Positions 17,650 to 26,216 of a stretch of 64,000 nt of DNA are shown piece after piece. How positions within the stretch are numbered: the stretch's first letter is position 1; every line of letters starts with the position of its first letter. Source of the DNA: Holophagaceae bacterium (GTDB taxonomy: Bacteria; Acidobacteriota; Holophagae; Holophagales; Holophagaceae); contig JAFNAB010000024.1 in NCBI GenBank assembly GCA_017859955.1, forward strand, positions 1-64,000, in the 5' to 3' direction. The position numbers were made by a program, and so were the translations under genes. Below the pieces are notes generated by a model. That model made no database searches and was not told the DNA's origin. It worked only from the letters and a program-made list of their open reading frames with translations.

Positions 17650-18015
17650 TTATCTCGCATTCCTCCAGGGGCCAACATTGTAAACCATGGGGAAATTGGC
17701 CGACTCCAGGATCCGCTTTGCCTGGGCGCTTCGCGCGCCGCTGGCGCAGCAGGTCAGGATGGGGCGCGTGCGGTCGAGCTCCCCCAGGTGTTCCTGCAAT
17801 TCATTCAGCGGGATGTTGAGGCTTCCGGCCACGTGGCCATCGGCGTATTCGGCCCTGGTCCGCACGTCCAGCACCAGGGCATTTCTGCGCTTCAGTTCGT
17901 TCAGCTCATCCATGCTCAGGCTCCCACTGATCCGACGGAATACGCCCAGGAGAATACGCAGAACAAAAAGGGCCAGGAAGGCGAGGACGATGATCCGGAT
18001 GGCGGAGTACAGCAC
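17650..18015 (-). CDS. Membrane-anchored rhodanese-domain protein
   Basis: A 121-residue protein with one N-terminal membrane helix (IRIIVLAFLALFVLRILLG) and a rhodanese domain. The active loop is LTCCASGARSAQAKRIL, with the persulfide-forming Cys in a CxxGxR-type loop; two adjacent Cys are present. VLDVRTRAEYADGHVAGSLNIPL is the CH2A motif. The GTG start is two bases from the thioredoxin stop. As last gene of the pump/thioredoxin operon it probably moves sulfane sulfur at the inner membrane. Confidence 0.87.
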   Translation of the reverse strand: MLYSAIRIIVLAFLALFVLRILLGVFRRISGSLSMDELNELKRRNALVLDVRTRAEYADGHVAGSLNIPLNELQEHLGELDRTRPILTCCASGARSAQAKRILESANFPMVYNVGPWRNAR

Positions 18016-18017
18016 GA

Positions 18018-18437
18018 TCAGTTCCCGACGGCTTTGGCGAGGGTCTCGGCCTGCTGGACTCCGGTGAAACGCTGGACCTCCTGGCCACCCTTGAAGACGA
18101 TCAGGGTCGGGATGACCCGGATACCGAAGCGCTTGGCCAGGGCTGCCTCCTCATCCACGTTCACCTTGCCCACCACGGCACGGTCGCCGATCTGGCTGGC
18201 GGCCTGTTCCAGGATGGGGCCCTGGGTACGGCATGGACCGCACCAGGGAGCCCAGAAATCCACCAGGAGCGGCTTGTCCTGGCTGGCCAGGGCATCGAAC
18301 GTGGTTCCGGTCAGGTGTTGGACCGCCGTTGGGCCGGAGGTAGGGCCCTTTGGGGCGCCTGGGGCACAGGCTGCGAGCAGGAGCAGGCCGCAGGCGAGCA
18401 GAGTGGTTTTGAGCACGGGGGAGTGGGTCATGAGCAT
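18018..18437 (-). CDS. Lipoprotein thioredoxin
   Basis: About 139 residues. A lipoprotein signal (LLACGLLLLAACAPG, with lipobox LAAC) is followed by a full thioredoxin fold. DFWAPWCGPCRTQGPILEQAA carries the WCGPC active site, and GIRVIPTLIVFKGGQ has the cis-proline. A start at ATG 18437 or 18431 is equally possible. Being membrane-anchored and exported, it most likely reduces or exchanges disulfides or persulfides in the periplasm, next to a rhodanese and a YgaP-like membrane protein. Confidence 0.9.
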   Translation of the reverse strand: MLMTHSPVLKTTLLACGLLLLAACAPGAPKGPTSGPTAVQHLTGTTFDALASQDKPLLVDFWAPWCGPCRTQGPILEQAASQIGDRAVVGKVNVDEEAALAKRFGIRVIPTLIVFKGGQEVQRFTGVQQAETLAKAVGN

Positions 18438-18439
18438 CA

Positions 18440-18646
18440 CTATAGCCCGCAGGCCCCGTCCTTGGGTACACCCAGCCGGGCCAGGATGCGGGTCCCCAGG
18501 CACCAATTGGTCAGTCCGCTCTGGAAAAGATTCAGGCCGACGAAGAAAGTGAGCCAGAGCCAGTAGGGGCTGTGCCAGTGGGCCAGGGCCAAGCTGGCGA
18601 GGATGAGGGTGCCCGCGAAGGTGTGAATGATTCGATCGGCGTTCAT
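18440..18646 (-). CDS. YgaP-like transmembrane protein (DUF2892)
   Basis: A 68-residue protein with two hydrophobic helices, starting MNADRIIHTFAGTLILASL and including WLTFFVGLNLFQSGLTNWC and C-terminal LGVPKDGACGL. This matches the DUF2892 module that is fused to rhodanese in E. coli YgaP. Here the rhodanese is a separate gene two places downstream. The ATG at 18646 follows AGGAG; the upstream ATG at 18664 does not. The gene overlaps nothing but begins 11 bp after the RND stop. Confidence 0.82.
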   Translation of the reverse strand: MNADRIIHTFAGTLILASLALAHWHSPYWLWLTFFVGLNLFQSGLTNWCLGTRILARLGVPKDGACGL

Positions 18647-18656
18647 GGCGTTTCTC

Positions 18657-21600
18657 CTATTCATTGGATGCTTTTTCGAGGCCTTGGCGACGAAGCTCCT
18701 CGGCCCGGCCCCGACGGGCCACGAGGTAGTAGAGGACCGGTACCGCGAGGCGGGAAAGCACCGTGGCGGCCACCTCGCCCGCCATCAGGCTGATGGCGAG
18801 GCCCTGGAAGATGGGGTCCGCCAGCATGACGGAGGAGCCCACCATTACGGCGGCGGCCGTGAGGAGCATGGGGCGGAAGCGCACCACGCCCGCCTCTTCC
18901 ACGGCGTGCTCAAGGGTGGCCCCTTCCCGCAGCTTCAGCTCGATGAAGTCCACGAGGATGATGCTGTTGCGCACGATGATGCCCGCCCCGGCGATGAAGC
19001 CGATCATGCTGGTGGCGGTGAAGAAGGCCCCCAGGAGCCCATGGGCGGGGATGATCCCGATGAGGGAGAGGGGAATGGGTACCAGAATGACCCAGGGCAC
19101 CGTGAAGCTCTCGAACCAGCCCACCACCAGCACGAAGATCAGCACCAGCACGGCGGCGAAGGCCAGGCCCAGATCCCGGAAGACCTCCAGGGTGATGTGC
19201 CACTCCCCATCCCACTTCATGATCAGGTTCTCGGTGTTCTCCGGGTGGGCCAGGCCCAGGCGGGCGACCGGCTTGCCGTCCGTGCCCTTGAGGGCGTCGA
19301 TCTTCTTGTTTAGGGCCGCCAGGGCATAGACCGGGCTTTCGATGGTGCCAGCCAGGTCCCCGAAGACGTATTGCACGGGCATCAGGTTCTTGTGGAAGAT
19401 GGCGGCGTTCTCGGAGCCCTGCTCAACCTTCACGAGTTCGGACACCGGCACCGCACCCCGGGCACCGGGGACCGTGAGTTGGAGGAGGCTGTCCAGGCGC
19501 TGCCGGGCGGTCTCCGGCAGTTGCAGGATCACCGGCACCTGGCTGGCCCCCCGCAGGACGTGGAAGGTGCCCAGCTCATGGCCCTGGCCCGCCAGGTAAA
19601 GGGTCTGGACGACGTGATTGGGGGCGACGCCATGGAGGGCGGCCTTTTCCCGGTCCAGCACCAGACTGACCTTGGGGGCCGTGGGATTGAGGGTGGAATC
19701 CACATCCACCACGCCATCCACGGAATTGAAGGCCCCCAGGATTTCCCGGGAAAGGCGCTCCCGCTCGGCCTCGGTGGGGCCGTAGACCTCGGCCACCAGG
19801 GTATCCATCACCGGGGGCCCCGGCGGGATCTCCACCAGTTTCATGCGACTGCCTGCGGGCAGGGGGAGCTTCAGGAGTTCGGGGCGCAGCCGCACCACGA
19901 TGGCGTGGCTCTGTTCCTTGCGGTCGCCTTTGGGCACGAGGTTGACCTGGATATCGGCCATCTCGGCCTCCTGGCGGAGGAAGCTGTGGCGCACCATCCC
20001 CAGGAAGGTATAGGGGGCCGGATCCCCGGCGTAGACCTGCACATCCCTGACGACGGGCTCCTGCATGAGGCGCCGGGCCAGGGTCTGGGCCGCGGCCATG
20101 GCGTCCTCCCGGGGGGTGCCCGCCGGGAGATCCAGTTGCACCATGAATTCCGACTTGTTGTCGAAGGGGAGCATCTTCACCTTCACCCACCCCAAGCCCA
20201 CCAGGGAGCAGGCCGCCGCGAAGAGCACCAGCACCCCCGCGAAGAAGGCCAGGCGGACCCTGGGCTTCAGCAGCAGACCCTCCATGACCCTGCGGTAGAG
20301 ACGGGTGCTCCAATCCTCGGGTTTGGTCTCGACTGCAGCGGTCTCGGCGGCGTGGCCCTCCTTTTTGAAGACCTTCATGGCGGCCCAGGGGCTGATGATG
20401 AAGGCGATGGCCAGGCTGAAGATCATGGCCAGGGAGGCTCCCACCGGGATGGGGCGCATGTAGGGGCCCATCATGCCCCGGACGAAGCCCATGGGCAGGA
20501 TGGCGGCGATGACCGCGAAGGTGGCCAGGATGGTGGGGTTGCCCACCTCGTCCACCGCCTCCACCACGATGCGGGCGAAGGACTTGTGTTGACCAGGAAG
20601 GTGCATGTGGCGATGGATGTTCTCCACCACCACAATCGCGTCATCCACCAGGATGCCGATGGAGAAGATCAGCGCGAAGAGGGTCACCCGGTTCAGGGTA
20701 TAGCCCAGGAGGTAGGTGAGGAGCAGGGTGAGGGCCAGGGTCACGGGGACGGCCACACCGACGACCACCGCGGACCGCCAGCCCATGGCGATGCCGATGA
20801 GGGCGATGACACTGAGGGTGGCGATCAGGAGGTGCTCGATGAGTTCGTTGGACTTCTCCCCGGCGGTCTCACCGTAGTTGCGGGTGACGGTGAGCTGGAG
20901 TTCCCGGGGGACCAGGCCGCCCCGAAGGGCCTCCACCTTGGCCAGGACCTTCTCGGCCAGGGCCGTGGCGTTGGTGCCGGCCCGCTTGGAGAGGGTCAGG
21001 CTCACCGCGCTCTGGAAGGAGCCCTTGGATCCGTAGGCCACCAGGGGCGGGGTCGCTTCGGGACCATCCGTGACCGTGGCCACGTCTCCCAGGTAGATGG
21101 GGCGCTGGTTGCGCACCGCCACCACCAGGCGCTTGATCTCGGAGGAGTCCAGCATGAAATCCGTACCTTCGAGCACTGTTCGCTGGCCCCGGTCCACCAG
21201 GGCACCGGCGGGGAGCTGGGCATCGGCGGCCATGAGGGCGGGCTGGAGTTCGGCCAGGGAGAGGCCCAGGCTGCGCAGCCGGTCCGGATCGGGCTCAATG
21301 CGCACCACCCGGCGGGCGCCCCCGACAACCTTCACCTGGGCGGTGTCCGGCACGTGGGAGAGCTCCTTGCCCAGTTCCTCGGCCATGGCCCGGAGCTGGC
21401 CCGAGCTCTGGTTCTCCCCATGGAGGGTCAGCACCAGGAAGGGGACGTCATCGATGGTCTGGAGCCGCACCAGGGGCTTCATGGCCTGGACCGGCAGGAC
21501 CTCAGGGTGAGCGCTGATCTCCTGGTGGATCTTCACCAGACTCGGCTCCTGGGGCTCGTTGACCTTGAACCGCACGGTAATGAGGGCCATGCCGGGCCGG

Positions 21601-21878
21601 CTGGTGCTGTAAATGTATTCGACTCCGGGGATGCCCCAGAGGCGCTTTTCCAGGGGCGTGGTGACCTGGCTTTCAATCTCTTTGGGACTGGCGCCGGGGT
21701 AGGGGACGTAGAGGTCCACCATGGGCACCACGATCTGGGGCTCCTCCTCCCGGGGCGTGAGGGCCACCGCCAGGAAGCCCAGCAACAGGGCGGCCAGCAC
21801 CAGGAGGGGTGTCAGTTTGCTGCGCAGGAAGGTCCTGGAGAGGCGTCCCGCCAGGCCCAGCTTGAGTTCTTCGATCAT
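18657..21878 (-). CDS. RND efflux transporter permease (AcrB/MMPL type)
   Basis: A 1073-residue inner-membrane pump with the duplicated RND plan: TM1 near residue 25, a large periplasmic loop (~40-335), TM2-6 (~345-500), TM7 (~550), a second loop, and TM8-12. GILVDDAIVVVENIHRH in TM4 carries the paired Asp residues of the proton relay. FLVLTLHGE and GIPGVEYIYSTSRPGMA are typical of pumps for drugs or metals. No HME-specific Met cluster is obvious. It overlaps the adaptor gene by ATGA and ends in TAG. Confidence 0.93.
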   Translation of the reverse strand: MIEELKLGLAGRLSRTFLRSKLTPLLVLAALLLGFLAVALTPREEEPQIVVPMVDLYVPYPGASPKEIESQVTTPLEKRLWGIPGVEYIYSTSRPGMALITVRFKVNEPQEPSLVKIHQEISAHPEVLPVQAMKPLVRLQTIDDVPFLVLTLHGENQSSGQLRAMAEELGKELSHVPDTAQVKVVGGARRVVRIEPDPDRLRSLGLSLAELQPALMAADAQLPAGALVDRGQRTVLEGTDFMLDSSEIKRLVVAVRNQRPIYLGDVATVTDGPEATPPLVAYGSKGSFQSAVSLTLSKRAGTNATALAEKVLAKVEALRGGLVPRELQLTVTRNYGETAGEKSNELIEHLLIATLSVIALIGIAMGWRSAVVVGVAVPVTLALTLLLTYLLGYTLNRVTLFALIFSIGILVDDAIVVVENIHRHMHLPGQHKSFARIVVEAVDEVGNPTILATFAVIAAILPMGFVRGMMGPYMRPIPVGASLAMIFSLAIAFIISPWAAMKVFKKEGHAAETAAVETKPEDWSTRLYRRVMEGLLLKPRVRLAFFAGVLVLFAAACSLVGLGWVKVKMLPFDNKSEFMVQLDLPAGTPREDAMAAAQTLARRLMQEPVVRDVQVYAGDPAPYTFLGMVRHSFLRQEAEMADIQVNLVPKGDRKEQSHAIVVRLRPELLKLPLPAGSRMKLVEIPPGPPVMDTLVAEVYGPTEAERERLSREILGAFNSVDGVVDVDSTLNPTAPKVSLVLDREKAALHGVAPNHVVQTLYLAGQGHELGTFHVLRGASQVPVILQLPETARQRLDSLLQLTVPGARGAVPVSELVKVEQGSENAAIFHKNLMPVQYVFGDLAGTIESPVYALAALNKKIDALKGTDGKPVARLGLAHPENTENLIMKWDGEWHITLEVFRDLGLAFAAVLVLIFVLVVGWFESFTVPWVILVPIPLSLIGIIPAHGLLGAFFTATSMIGFIAGAGIIVRNSIILVDFIELKLREGATLEHAVEEAGVVRFRPMLLTAAAVMVGSSVMLADPIFQGLAISLMAGEVAATVLSRLAVPVLYYLVARRGRAEELRRQGLEKASNE

Positions 21879-22894
21879 TTCGCCACCTCGATGGGCTGGC
21901 CGTCCTTGAGGGTGCTGGGGTTATTGATGATTGATTCGTTCTGTTGGAGGCCCGCCCGCACGGGATAGCGATCCCCCTGGCGTTCCCCCAGGGAGAGCCA
22001 GCGGAGCTGGGCCTTGCCGTCCTTGGCCACGAAGACTCCGTTCAGCTCGCCCCGTTGCACCAGGGCGCTCTGGGGCACGAAGGGCGTGTTGGGCCCGGCC
22101 TGGGCCTGGGTGGGCAGGAGCAGCCGGGCGAAGCTGCCGGTGCGCATGGCCGGGCCGCCCTTCAGCACCCGGGCCCGGAGGGCCGATCGGTGGGAGATGG
22201 GGTCGCCGCCGGGGGCCAGGGCCGTGATCTCGGCCTGGCCTGGGACCCCTTCCACCTCGAAGGGGAGCTTCTGGCCCATCCGGAGGCCCTTGCTTTCGGA
22301 TTCGGAAAGGGAAGCGGTCAACTCCAGGGCGCCCTGGCCCTCCAGTTCCACCAGGGGTGCTCCGGGTCCCACGAAATCCCCTTCGTTGACCCGTCGGGCC
22401 TGGATGACGCCGGAGAAGGGCGCCCGGATCTGGGTGAAGGCGAGGTTGGCCTTGACCCCAGAGACCCCCGCCTGGGCCTGGGCCAGCTGGCTCTGGGCCA
22501 TCTCCAGTTCGCTGGGGGTGGCCGCCCCCTGCTGGGCGAGGTTGCTGATCCGCTGGTGGTGGGCCTTGGCGGCGGCCAGGCCCGCTTCGGCGGCCTTGAG
22601 GCCCCCCTGGAGGTCATCGTCCGCCAGACTCACCAGAAGGGTGCCTGCGGTGACCTTGGCTCCCTCCGATACGTGGACCTTCCGCACGGAGGCGGCCATG
22701 CGGGTGGAAAGGGTGGCCCGCTGGGTCGAGGTCAGGGTGCCCGCCACCCAGCCCTGCTGCTCCGTGGGGCCCGACTGGACGAGCTGGACCCGGGCTGTGG
22801 GAAGGCCTGAAGTGTCGGGTTCGGACTGCTCGCGGCGCTGACAGGCGAGTCCTGAGGCGAGGACGCCAGCAATGATCAGGGGCTTCCACCGCAA
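21875..22894 (-). CDS. RND periplasmic adaptor lipoprotein (HlyD/AcrA type)
   Basis: About 339 residues. The first residues form a lipoprotein signal, RWKPLIIAGVLASGLACQR. A barrel-sandwich half with KVHVSEGAKVTAGTLLVSLAD, a coiled hairpin (~90-150), the second half FTQIRAPFSGVIQARRVNEG, and a beta-barrel domain follow. The only start that gives an intact signal is TTG at 22894, which has no clear ribosome site and lies 9 bp from a repeat element (22904-23222). The element may have replaced the native 5' end. The adaptor links the RND pump to the TolC protein. Confidence 0.87.
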   Translation of the reverse strand: MRWKPLIIAGVLASGLACQRREQSEPDTSGLPTARVQLVQSGPTEQQGWVAGTLTSTQRATLSTRMAASVRKVHVSEGAKVTAGTLLVSLADDDLQGGLKAAEAGLAAAKAHHQRISNLAQQGAATPSELEMAQSQLAQAQAGVSGVKANLAFTQIRAPFSGVIQARRVNEGDFVGPGAPLVELEGQGALELTASLSESESKGLRMGQKLPFEVEGVPGQAEITALAPGGDPISHRSALRARVLKGGPAMRTGSFARLLLPTQAQAGPNTPFVPQSALVQRGELNGVFVAKDGKAQLRWLSLGERQGDRYPVRAGLQQNESIINNPSTLKDGQPIEVAK

Positions 22895-22903
22895 ATGCTG
22901 AAA

Positions 22904-23222
22904 TTCCACCACCAAGGCACCAAGGGCACTAAGGGGCACGAAGAAAGGAATCCCTCGCCTCCAGGTGTTCTGGCTAGGTCCAGAAGGGGTGGGGCAGGCA
23001 GCGGAGCGCATGCTCTCCAAGGCCTGCCCCACCCCTCCTGGACACACGCGGGCTTGCCCGCGTGTCCCCGCTTTGCGGGGCTCGCCAGAACACCGCGCTG
23101 GGTCGAAAACGCCCTCTCCGCAGCTCTGTGTGAGATCCCCTTCGGCCCTCCTACCGCCTTCAGAAAGGCTCAAGTTGGCACCTTTGTGATTCCTTGGTGC
23201 CCTTGGTGCCTTGGTGGTGGAA
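22904..23222. repeat. Nested-palindrome element with 26-bp terminal inverted repeats (copy 1)
   Basis: The ends, 22904-22929 and 23197-23222, are a perfect 26-bp inverted repeat built from CACCAAGG-like units. Inside, a 10-bp inverted pair (22964-22973 with 23085-23094) encloses a 21-bp stem with one mismatch (22977-22998 with 23023-23043). Two compact hairpins follow, 23044-23065 and 23066-23080. No convincing protein is encoded. It fills the tolC-adaptor gap. A second element with the same layout lies at 56872-57178. Confidence 0.85.
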
Positions 23223-23268
23223 GTGTCTTTTCCTGATCCGCACCTATCCATTGATTCATGGCTTGTAA

Positions 23269-24573
23269 TCATGGCTGCACTCCTTCGATGGGCTGGCCCA
23301 GGGCAAGGGCGAGTTGGGCTTGGCTGATGCGGAGATCCAGTTGGCTGGCGAGGAGGAGGGCCCGGGCGCCCGAGAGGCCGCTCTCGGCGTCCAGTACTTC
23401 CACCAGGGACAGGAGGCCCTCGCGGTGGCGGGCCTGGCGGAGGGTGCGCACGGATTCGGAGGCGGCCACCGCTTCCCGGGCCGCTTTGAGGCGCACCTGG
23501 GCGGTCTCCACCGCTCGCTTGGCCTCTTCCGCCTCCCGGGAAGCCTGCTGCTCCTGCCACTTGAGGTTCAGGGCGGCGGCGCGTTCGGAAGCCCTTGCCG
23601 CTTCAACCCGGCGGCGCTCAGGGGCCGAGAAAATCGTCCACTTGGCGCCGATGCCGAGATTGGTCCATGTGCCTCCGCCGTTCCAGGTGTAGCGGGCGGT
23701 GCCCCAGGAGGCCGTGAGGCCCACCTCGGGAAGAAGGCTGCCCTGGCTGGCCTTGAGGCCCTCTCGGGCGGCCTGGACCTGGAAGGAGGCTGCCAGGAGA
23801 TCACTCCGCCGCAAGGCGGTTGTGTGATCTCCAGTGATTGGAGTATCGATGGCAGAAATGAGTTCGGGGTCTTGAAGGGGGGCCCCCGTCAGCAGCGCCA
23901 GCGCCGACTGCGCCGAAGCCAACCTTTGCTGGGCTTCCGCCCGTGCTGCCTCGGCCTGGGCCCGGAAGGCGTTGGCCCGCAGGGCCTCGGATCTGAGCAT
24001 CAGGCCCTGGTCCACCCGCGCCTGGACGAAGCGTTCAGTCTCCTGGGCCTGGCGCAGGGTGTCCTCCGCATAGGTCAGCCCCTGCCGGGCGGCCTGGGTG
24101 CCGAAATAGGCCTGGACCACCCCCAGGGCCACCTGCTGCTGGCGGTGGGTCTGGAGGGAGGCCTCCGAGCGGGCCATGGCCTCCCCCGCCCGTCCGGCGG
24201 CCTGGATCCGGCCCCCGGCGTACAGGGGCTGGCTGAGATTCACAGACATCCCGAAGGCCGTCAGGGCATCCGGGTGGTTGAGGCGGTCCGGCATGAAGTC
24301 CGCTTGGCTGATCCGGGCCTGGTTCAGTTTCGTGCCGAACACCATCATCGGCTCATCCGTCCTCTGGAGACCCGCGCTGGTGCCGAGGGTGGGCAGGGCC
24401 AGCGCCTTGAGGGCCCTGGCCTCGGCCTGGGCTCGTTCGACCATGGCGGAACCGGCCTGAAGGCCGGACTGATCCCGCCAGGCCTGCCGGATGGCGTCCT
24501 GGATGGACAGGGGCTCTCCCGCCAGGAGAGACATGGCCGCCAAGGGGAGTAGTAAACTTATCTTATTAACCAT
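23269..24573 (-). CDS. TolC-family outer-membrane efflux channel
   Basis: A 434-residue outer-membrane protein with signal peptide MVNKISLLLPLAAMSLLAG. Two OEP repeats are visible, each with long coiled-coil segments rich in Ala, Arg and Gln. NLSQPLYAGGRIQAAG is the beta-strand plus first helix signature. The ATG at 24573 follows GGGGGAG. It lies 25 bp after the ArsR gene and, with the adaptor and the RND pump, forms a tripartite exporter. Confidence 0.92.
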   Translation of the reverse strand: MVNKISLLLPLAAMSLLAGEPLSIQDAIRQAWRDQSGLQAGSAMVERAQAEARALKALALPTLGTSAGLQRTDEPMMVFGTKLNQARISQADFMPDRLNHPDALTAFGMSVNLSQPLYAGGRIQAAGRAGEAMARSEASLQTHRQQQVALGVVQAYFGTQAARQGLTYAEDTLRQAQETERFVQARVDQGLMLRSEALRANAFRAQAEAARAEAQQRLASAQSALALLTGAPLQDPELISAIDTPITGDHTTALRRSDLLAASFQVQAAREGLKASQGSLLPEVGLTASWGTARYTWNGGGTWTNLGIGAKWTIFSAPERRRVEAARASERAAALNLKWQEQQASREAEEAKRAVETAQVRLKAAREAVAASESVRTLRQARHREGLLSLVEVLDAESGLSGARALLLASQLDLRISQAQLALALGQPIEGVQP

Positions 24574-24598
24574 ATAGGAATACTCCCCCACAAAAAAA

Positions 24599-24928
24599 CT
24601 AGCCCAAGGCCTTATAGGTGCTACGAACCCGCTCGCTGACATGTCCGCAGACGAGCCCACAGATATCTTCGACGAGGGGCAGGACTGGCTTGAAAAAGAC
24701 GCTATTTCCCTGGGGTTCCCGGGTGACCAGTCCCACGCGGGTCAGGCAGGCCAAGTGCTTGCTCGCATTGGCCTGGGAGAGGCCCGCGGCCTCAGCCAAG
24801 GCCCCCTGGCTGAGGGGCTCGCCGGCCTCCAACAGGGACCGGAGGATCTTGAGGCGCGAAGCATCTCCAAGCGCTGCAAAGAGTTCGCTCACTTCTTCGA
24901 TCATGGGATTGGTCATGGGGGGCTTCAT
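24599..24928 (-). CDS. ArsR/SmtB-family transcriptional repressor
   Basis: A 109-residue winged-helix regulator. EVSELFAALGDASRLKILRSLL and LAEAAGLSQANASKHLACL are the ArsR helices, with the recognition helix containing SQANASKHL. There are Cys residues at 61 (recognition helix), 90 and 94 (DICGLVCGH). These could sense metal or thiol/persulfide. ATG 24928 follows GAGG. It heads the efflux/thioredoxin/rhodanese operon and probably represses it through the palindrome at 24941-24962. Confidence 0.88.
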   Translation of the reverse strand: MKPPMTNPMIEEVSELFAALGDASRLKILRSLLEAGEPLSQGALAEAAGLSQANASKHLACLTRVGLVTREPQGNSVFFKPVLPLVEDICGLVCGHVSERVRSTYKALG

Positions 24929-24940
24929 GGAATGCCTCAA

Positions 24941-24962
24941 CAACCAAATGGTAATACGGTTG
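24941..24962. promoter_or_regulatory. Candidate ArsR operator
   Basis: An imperfect dyad with CAACC and GGTTG outer arms (7 of 11 positions symmetric overall) lies 13 bp upstream of the arsR-like start, in the divergent gap with kdsC. Its position fits autoregulation; binding is inferred. Confidence 0.35.
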
Positions 24963-25009
24963 AATGACTCTGCAAGGGTAAAGTTCAGAACAGGTCCCCT
25001 TTCATTCGC

Positions 25010-25015
25010 TAAACT
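25010..25015 (+). promoter_or_regulatory. -10-like hexamer next to kdsC start
   Basis: TAAACT ends 6 bp before the kdsC ATG, and the bases between are CTCCCC, so there is no Shine-Dalgarno. If used, the transcript would be leaderless. The same GCTAAACT string precedes bioA and rpmB. Confidence 0.3.
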
Positions 25016-25021
25016 CTCCCC

Positions 25022-25546
25022 ATGCAAAGCCTTCTCGCTCGCGCCCGCCAAATCCGCCTGGTCTGCACCGACGTGGACGGAGTCCTCACGGACGGCTCCC
25101 TTCATTTCGGGCTGGAGATCGGGCACACGAAATCCTTCAATGTCCGGGACGGGGCGGCCATCAAGTGGCTGCAGAAATGCGATATTCCCGTGGCCTTCAT
25201 ATCTGGGTTGGATTCGCCGGCCACCCTCAAGCGAGCTGAAGCCCTCCAGGTGGTGGACTGCTTTGCGGGCCATCTGGCCAAGCTTCCGATTCTGGAACAG
25301 CTCTGCGCCAAGTACGGACTCCGACCTGACGAGGTGGCCCATCTGGGAGACGATCTGCCGGACCTTCCGATCCTCAGCCGGGTCGGGCTGGCCTGCTGTC
25401 CCGCGGACGCCGTGCCCGAGGTCCTGGAGACCTGTCATTTCGTGGCGCCGGTGAGCGGTGGTCACGGGGTTTTCCGTTCCGTGGCGGAATTGATTTTGAA
25501 GGCCCAGGGGAGCTGGGATAGGGTGGTTTCAAGCTACCGAGGTTGA
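25022..25546 (+). CDS. kdsC: 3-deoxy-D-manno-octulosonate 8-phosphate phosphatase
   Basis: A 174-residue HAD-superfamily phosphatase of the small cap-less C0 type. VCTDVDGVLTDGSLHF is motif I (nucleophile DxD), AFISGLDSPA motif II and HLGDDLPDLPIL motif IV. It makes KDO from KDO-8-P for lipopolysaccharide. There is no ribosome site upstream of ATG 25022. It is divergent from the ArsR operon and runs into a beta-barrel gene. Confidence 0.93.
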   Translation: MQSLLARARQIRLVCTDVDGVLTDGSLHFGLEIGHTKSFNVRDGAAIKWLQKCDIPVAFISGLDSPATLKRAEALQVVDCFAGHLAKLPILEQLCAKYGLRPDEVAHLGDDLPDLPILSRVGLACCPADAVPEVLETCHFVAPVSGGHGVFRSVAELILKAQGSWDRVVSSYRG

Positions 25547-25548
25547 CC

Positions 25549-26082
25549 ATGCGCCCTGCTCTCTGGCTCTGCCCTGTCCTTGCCCTGGCCCTGGGGGCCC
25601 AGGATGCCAACCCCAAGAACATGGGGGTCCAGGCACGCATTAACTACCCGATCGGGGACCTCAAGGACAATTTCGGCAACTTCGGCATGGGCCTCGGCGT
25701 CTTCGTGGAGCATCAGCTGGAGGATGGCTACGCCGTGCGTCTGGTAGGAGGGATGGACATCTTCGGCAAGGGGCTCAGCGGTGGCCTGACCGAGGACACC
25801 CGGGCCCGGGTCTTCCACTTCGATGTGGAGGGGATCAAGTTCCTCCGGCCCGATGAAGAGGCCAACCTCCTGGGGCCATACCTGGTGGCTGGTGTGGGGG
25901 CCTACGGCTGGGAATTGACCCGCTCGGGCACCTCCACCCGGACCGTCCGCTGGGGAGGCAGTGCGGGCTTCGGCTACCGTCTGAGCCCCAGCGTGGATGC
26001 CGAACTCCGGGGACACTTCAGCTCCCCCGAATCCGGCCTCAACGCCGCGAGCATTTCCGCCGGGCTCAGCTACCGGTTCTGA
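25549..26082 (+). CDS. Outer-membrane beta-barrel protein, 177 aa
   Basis: A small predicted eight-strand barrel. MRPALWLCPVLALALGAQD is a signal peptide. Alternating hydrophobic strands such as GMGLGVFVEHQLEDGYAVRLVG and YLVAGVGAYGWEL in pattern follow, ending in SAGLSYRF with the C-terminal Phe of outer-membrane proteins. ATG 25549 is preceded by GAGG, just after the kdsC stop. The function is unknown; OmpA/OmpW-like barrels are the nearest type. Confidence 0.75.
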   Translation: MRPALWLCPVLALALGAQDANPKNMGVQARINYPIGDLKDNFGNFGMGLGVFVEHQLEDGYAVRLVGGMDIFGKGLSGGLTEDTRARVFHFDVEGIKFLRPDEEANLLGPYLVAGVGAYGWELTRSGTSTRTVRWGGSAGFGYRLSPSVDAELRGHFSSPESGLNAASISAGLSYRF

Positions 26083-26216
26083 CGGTAGGCCGGGCTTGGA
26101 TATCAAGCCTGCCCTGATCGCGTATGGGGGTGCGTCCAGGTTGTTTACGGCAGGGAGCGGGTCGGCACGCCTTTCGTGGTTCAGGGGACATGGGTATAAA
26201 AATAATTAATCATATT

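Noticed and set aside
19371-21968. Long plus-strand open frame (865 codons) opposite the RND pump
   Set aside because: It is an antisense shadow in GC-rich DNA: His/Gly/Glu-rich composition, no domains, no ribosome site, and it lies fully over a clear RND gene.
22895-23560. N-terminal extension of the adaptor protein to 23560
   Set aside because: The extra residues are Pro/Arg-rich, cross the repeat element and part of tolC, and leave the lipoprotein signal in mid-protein.
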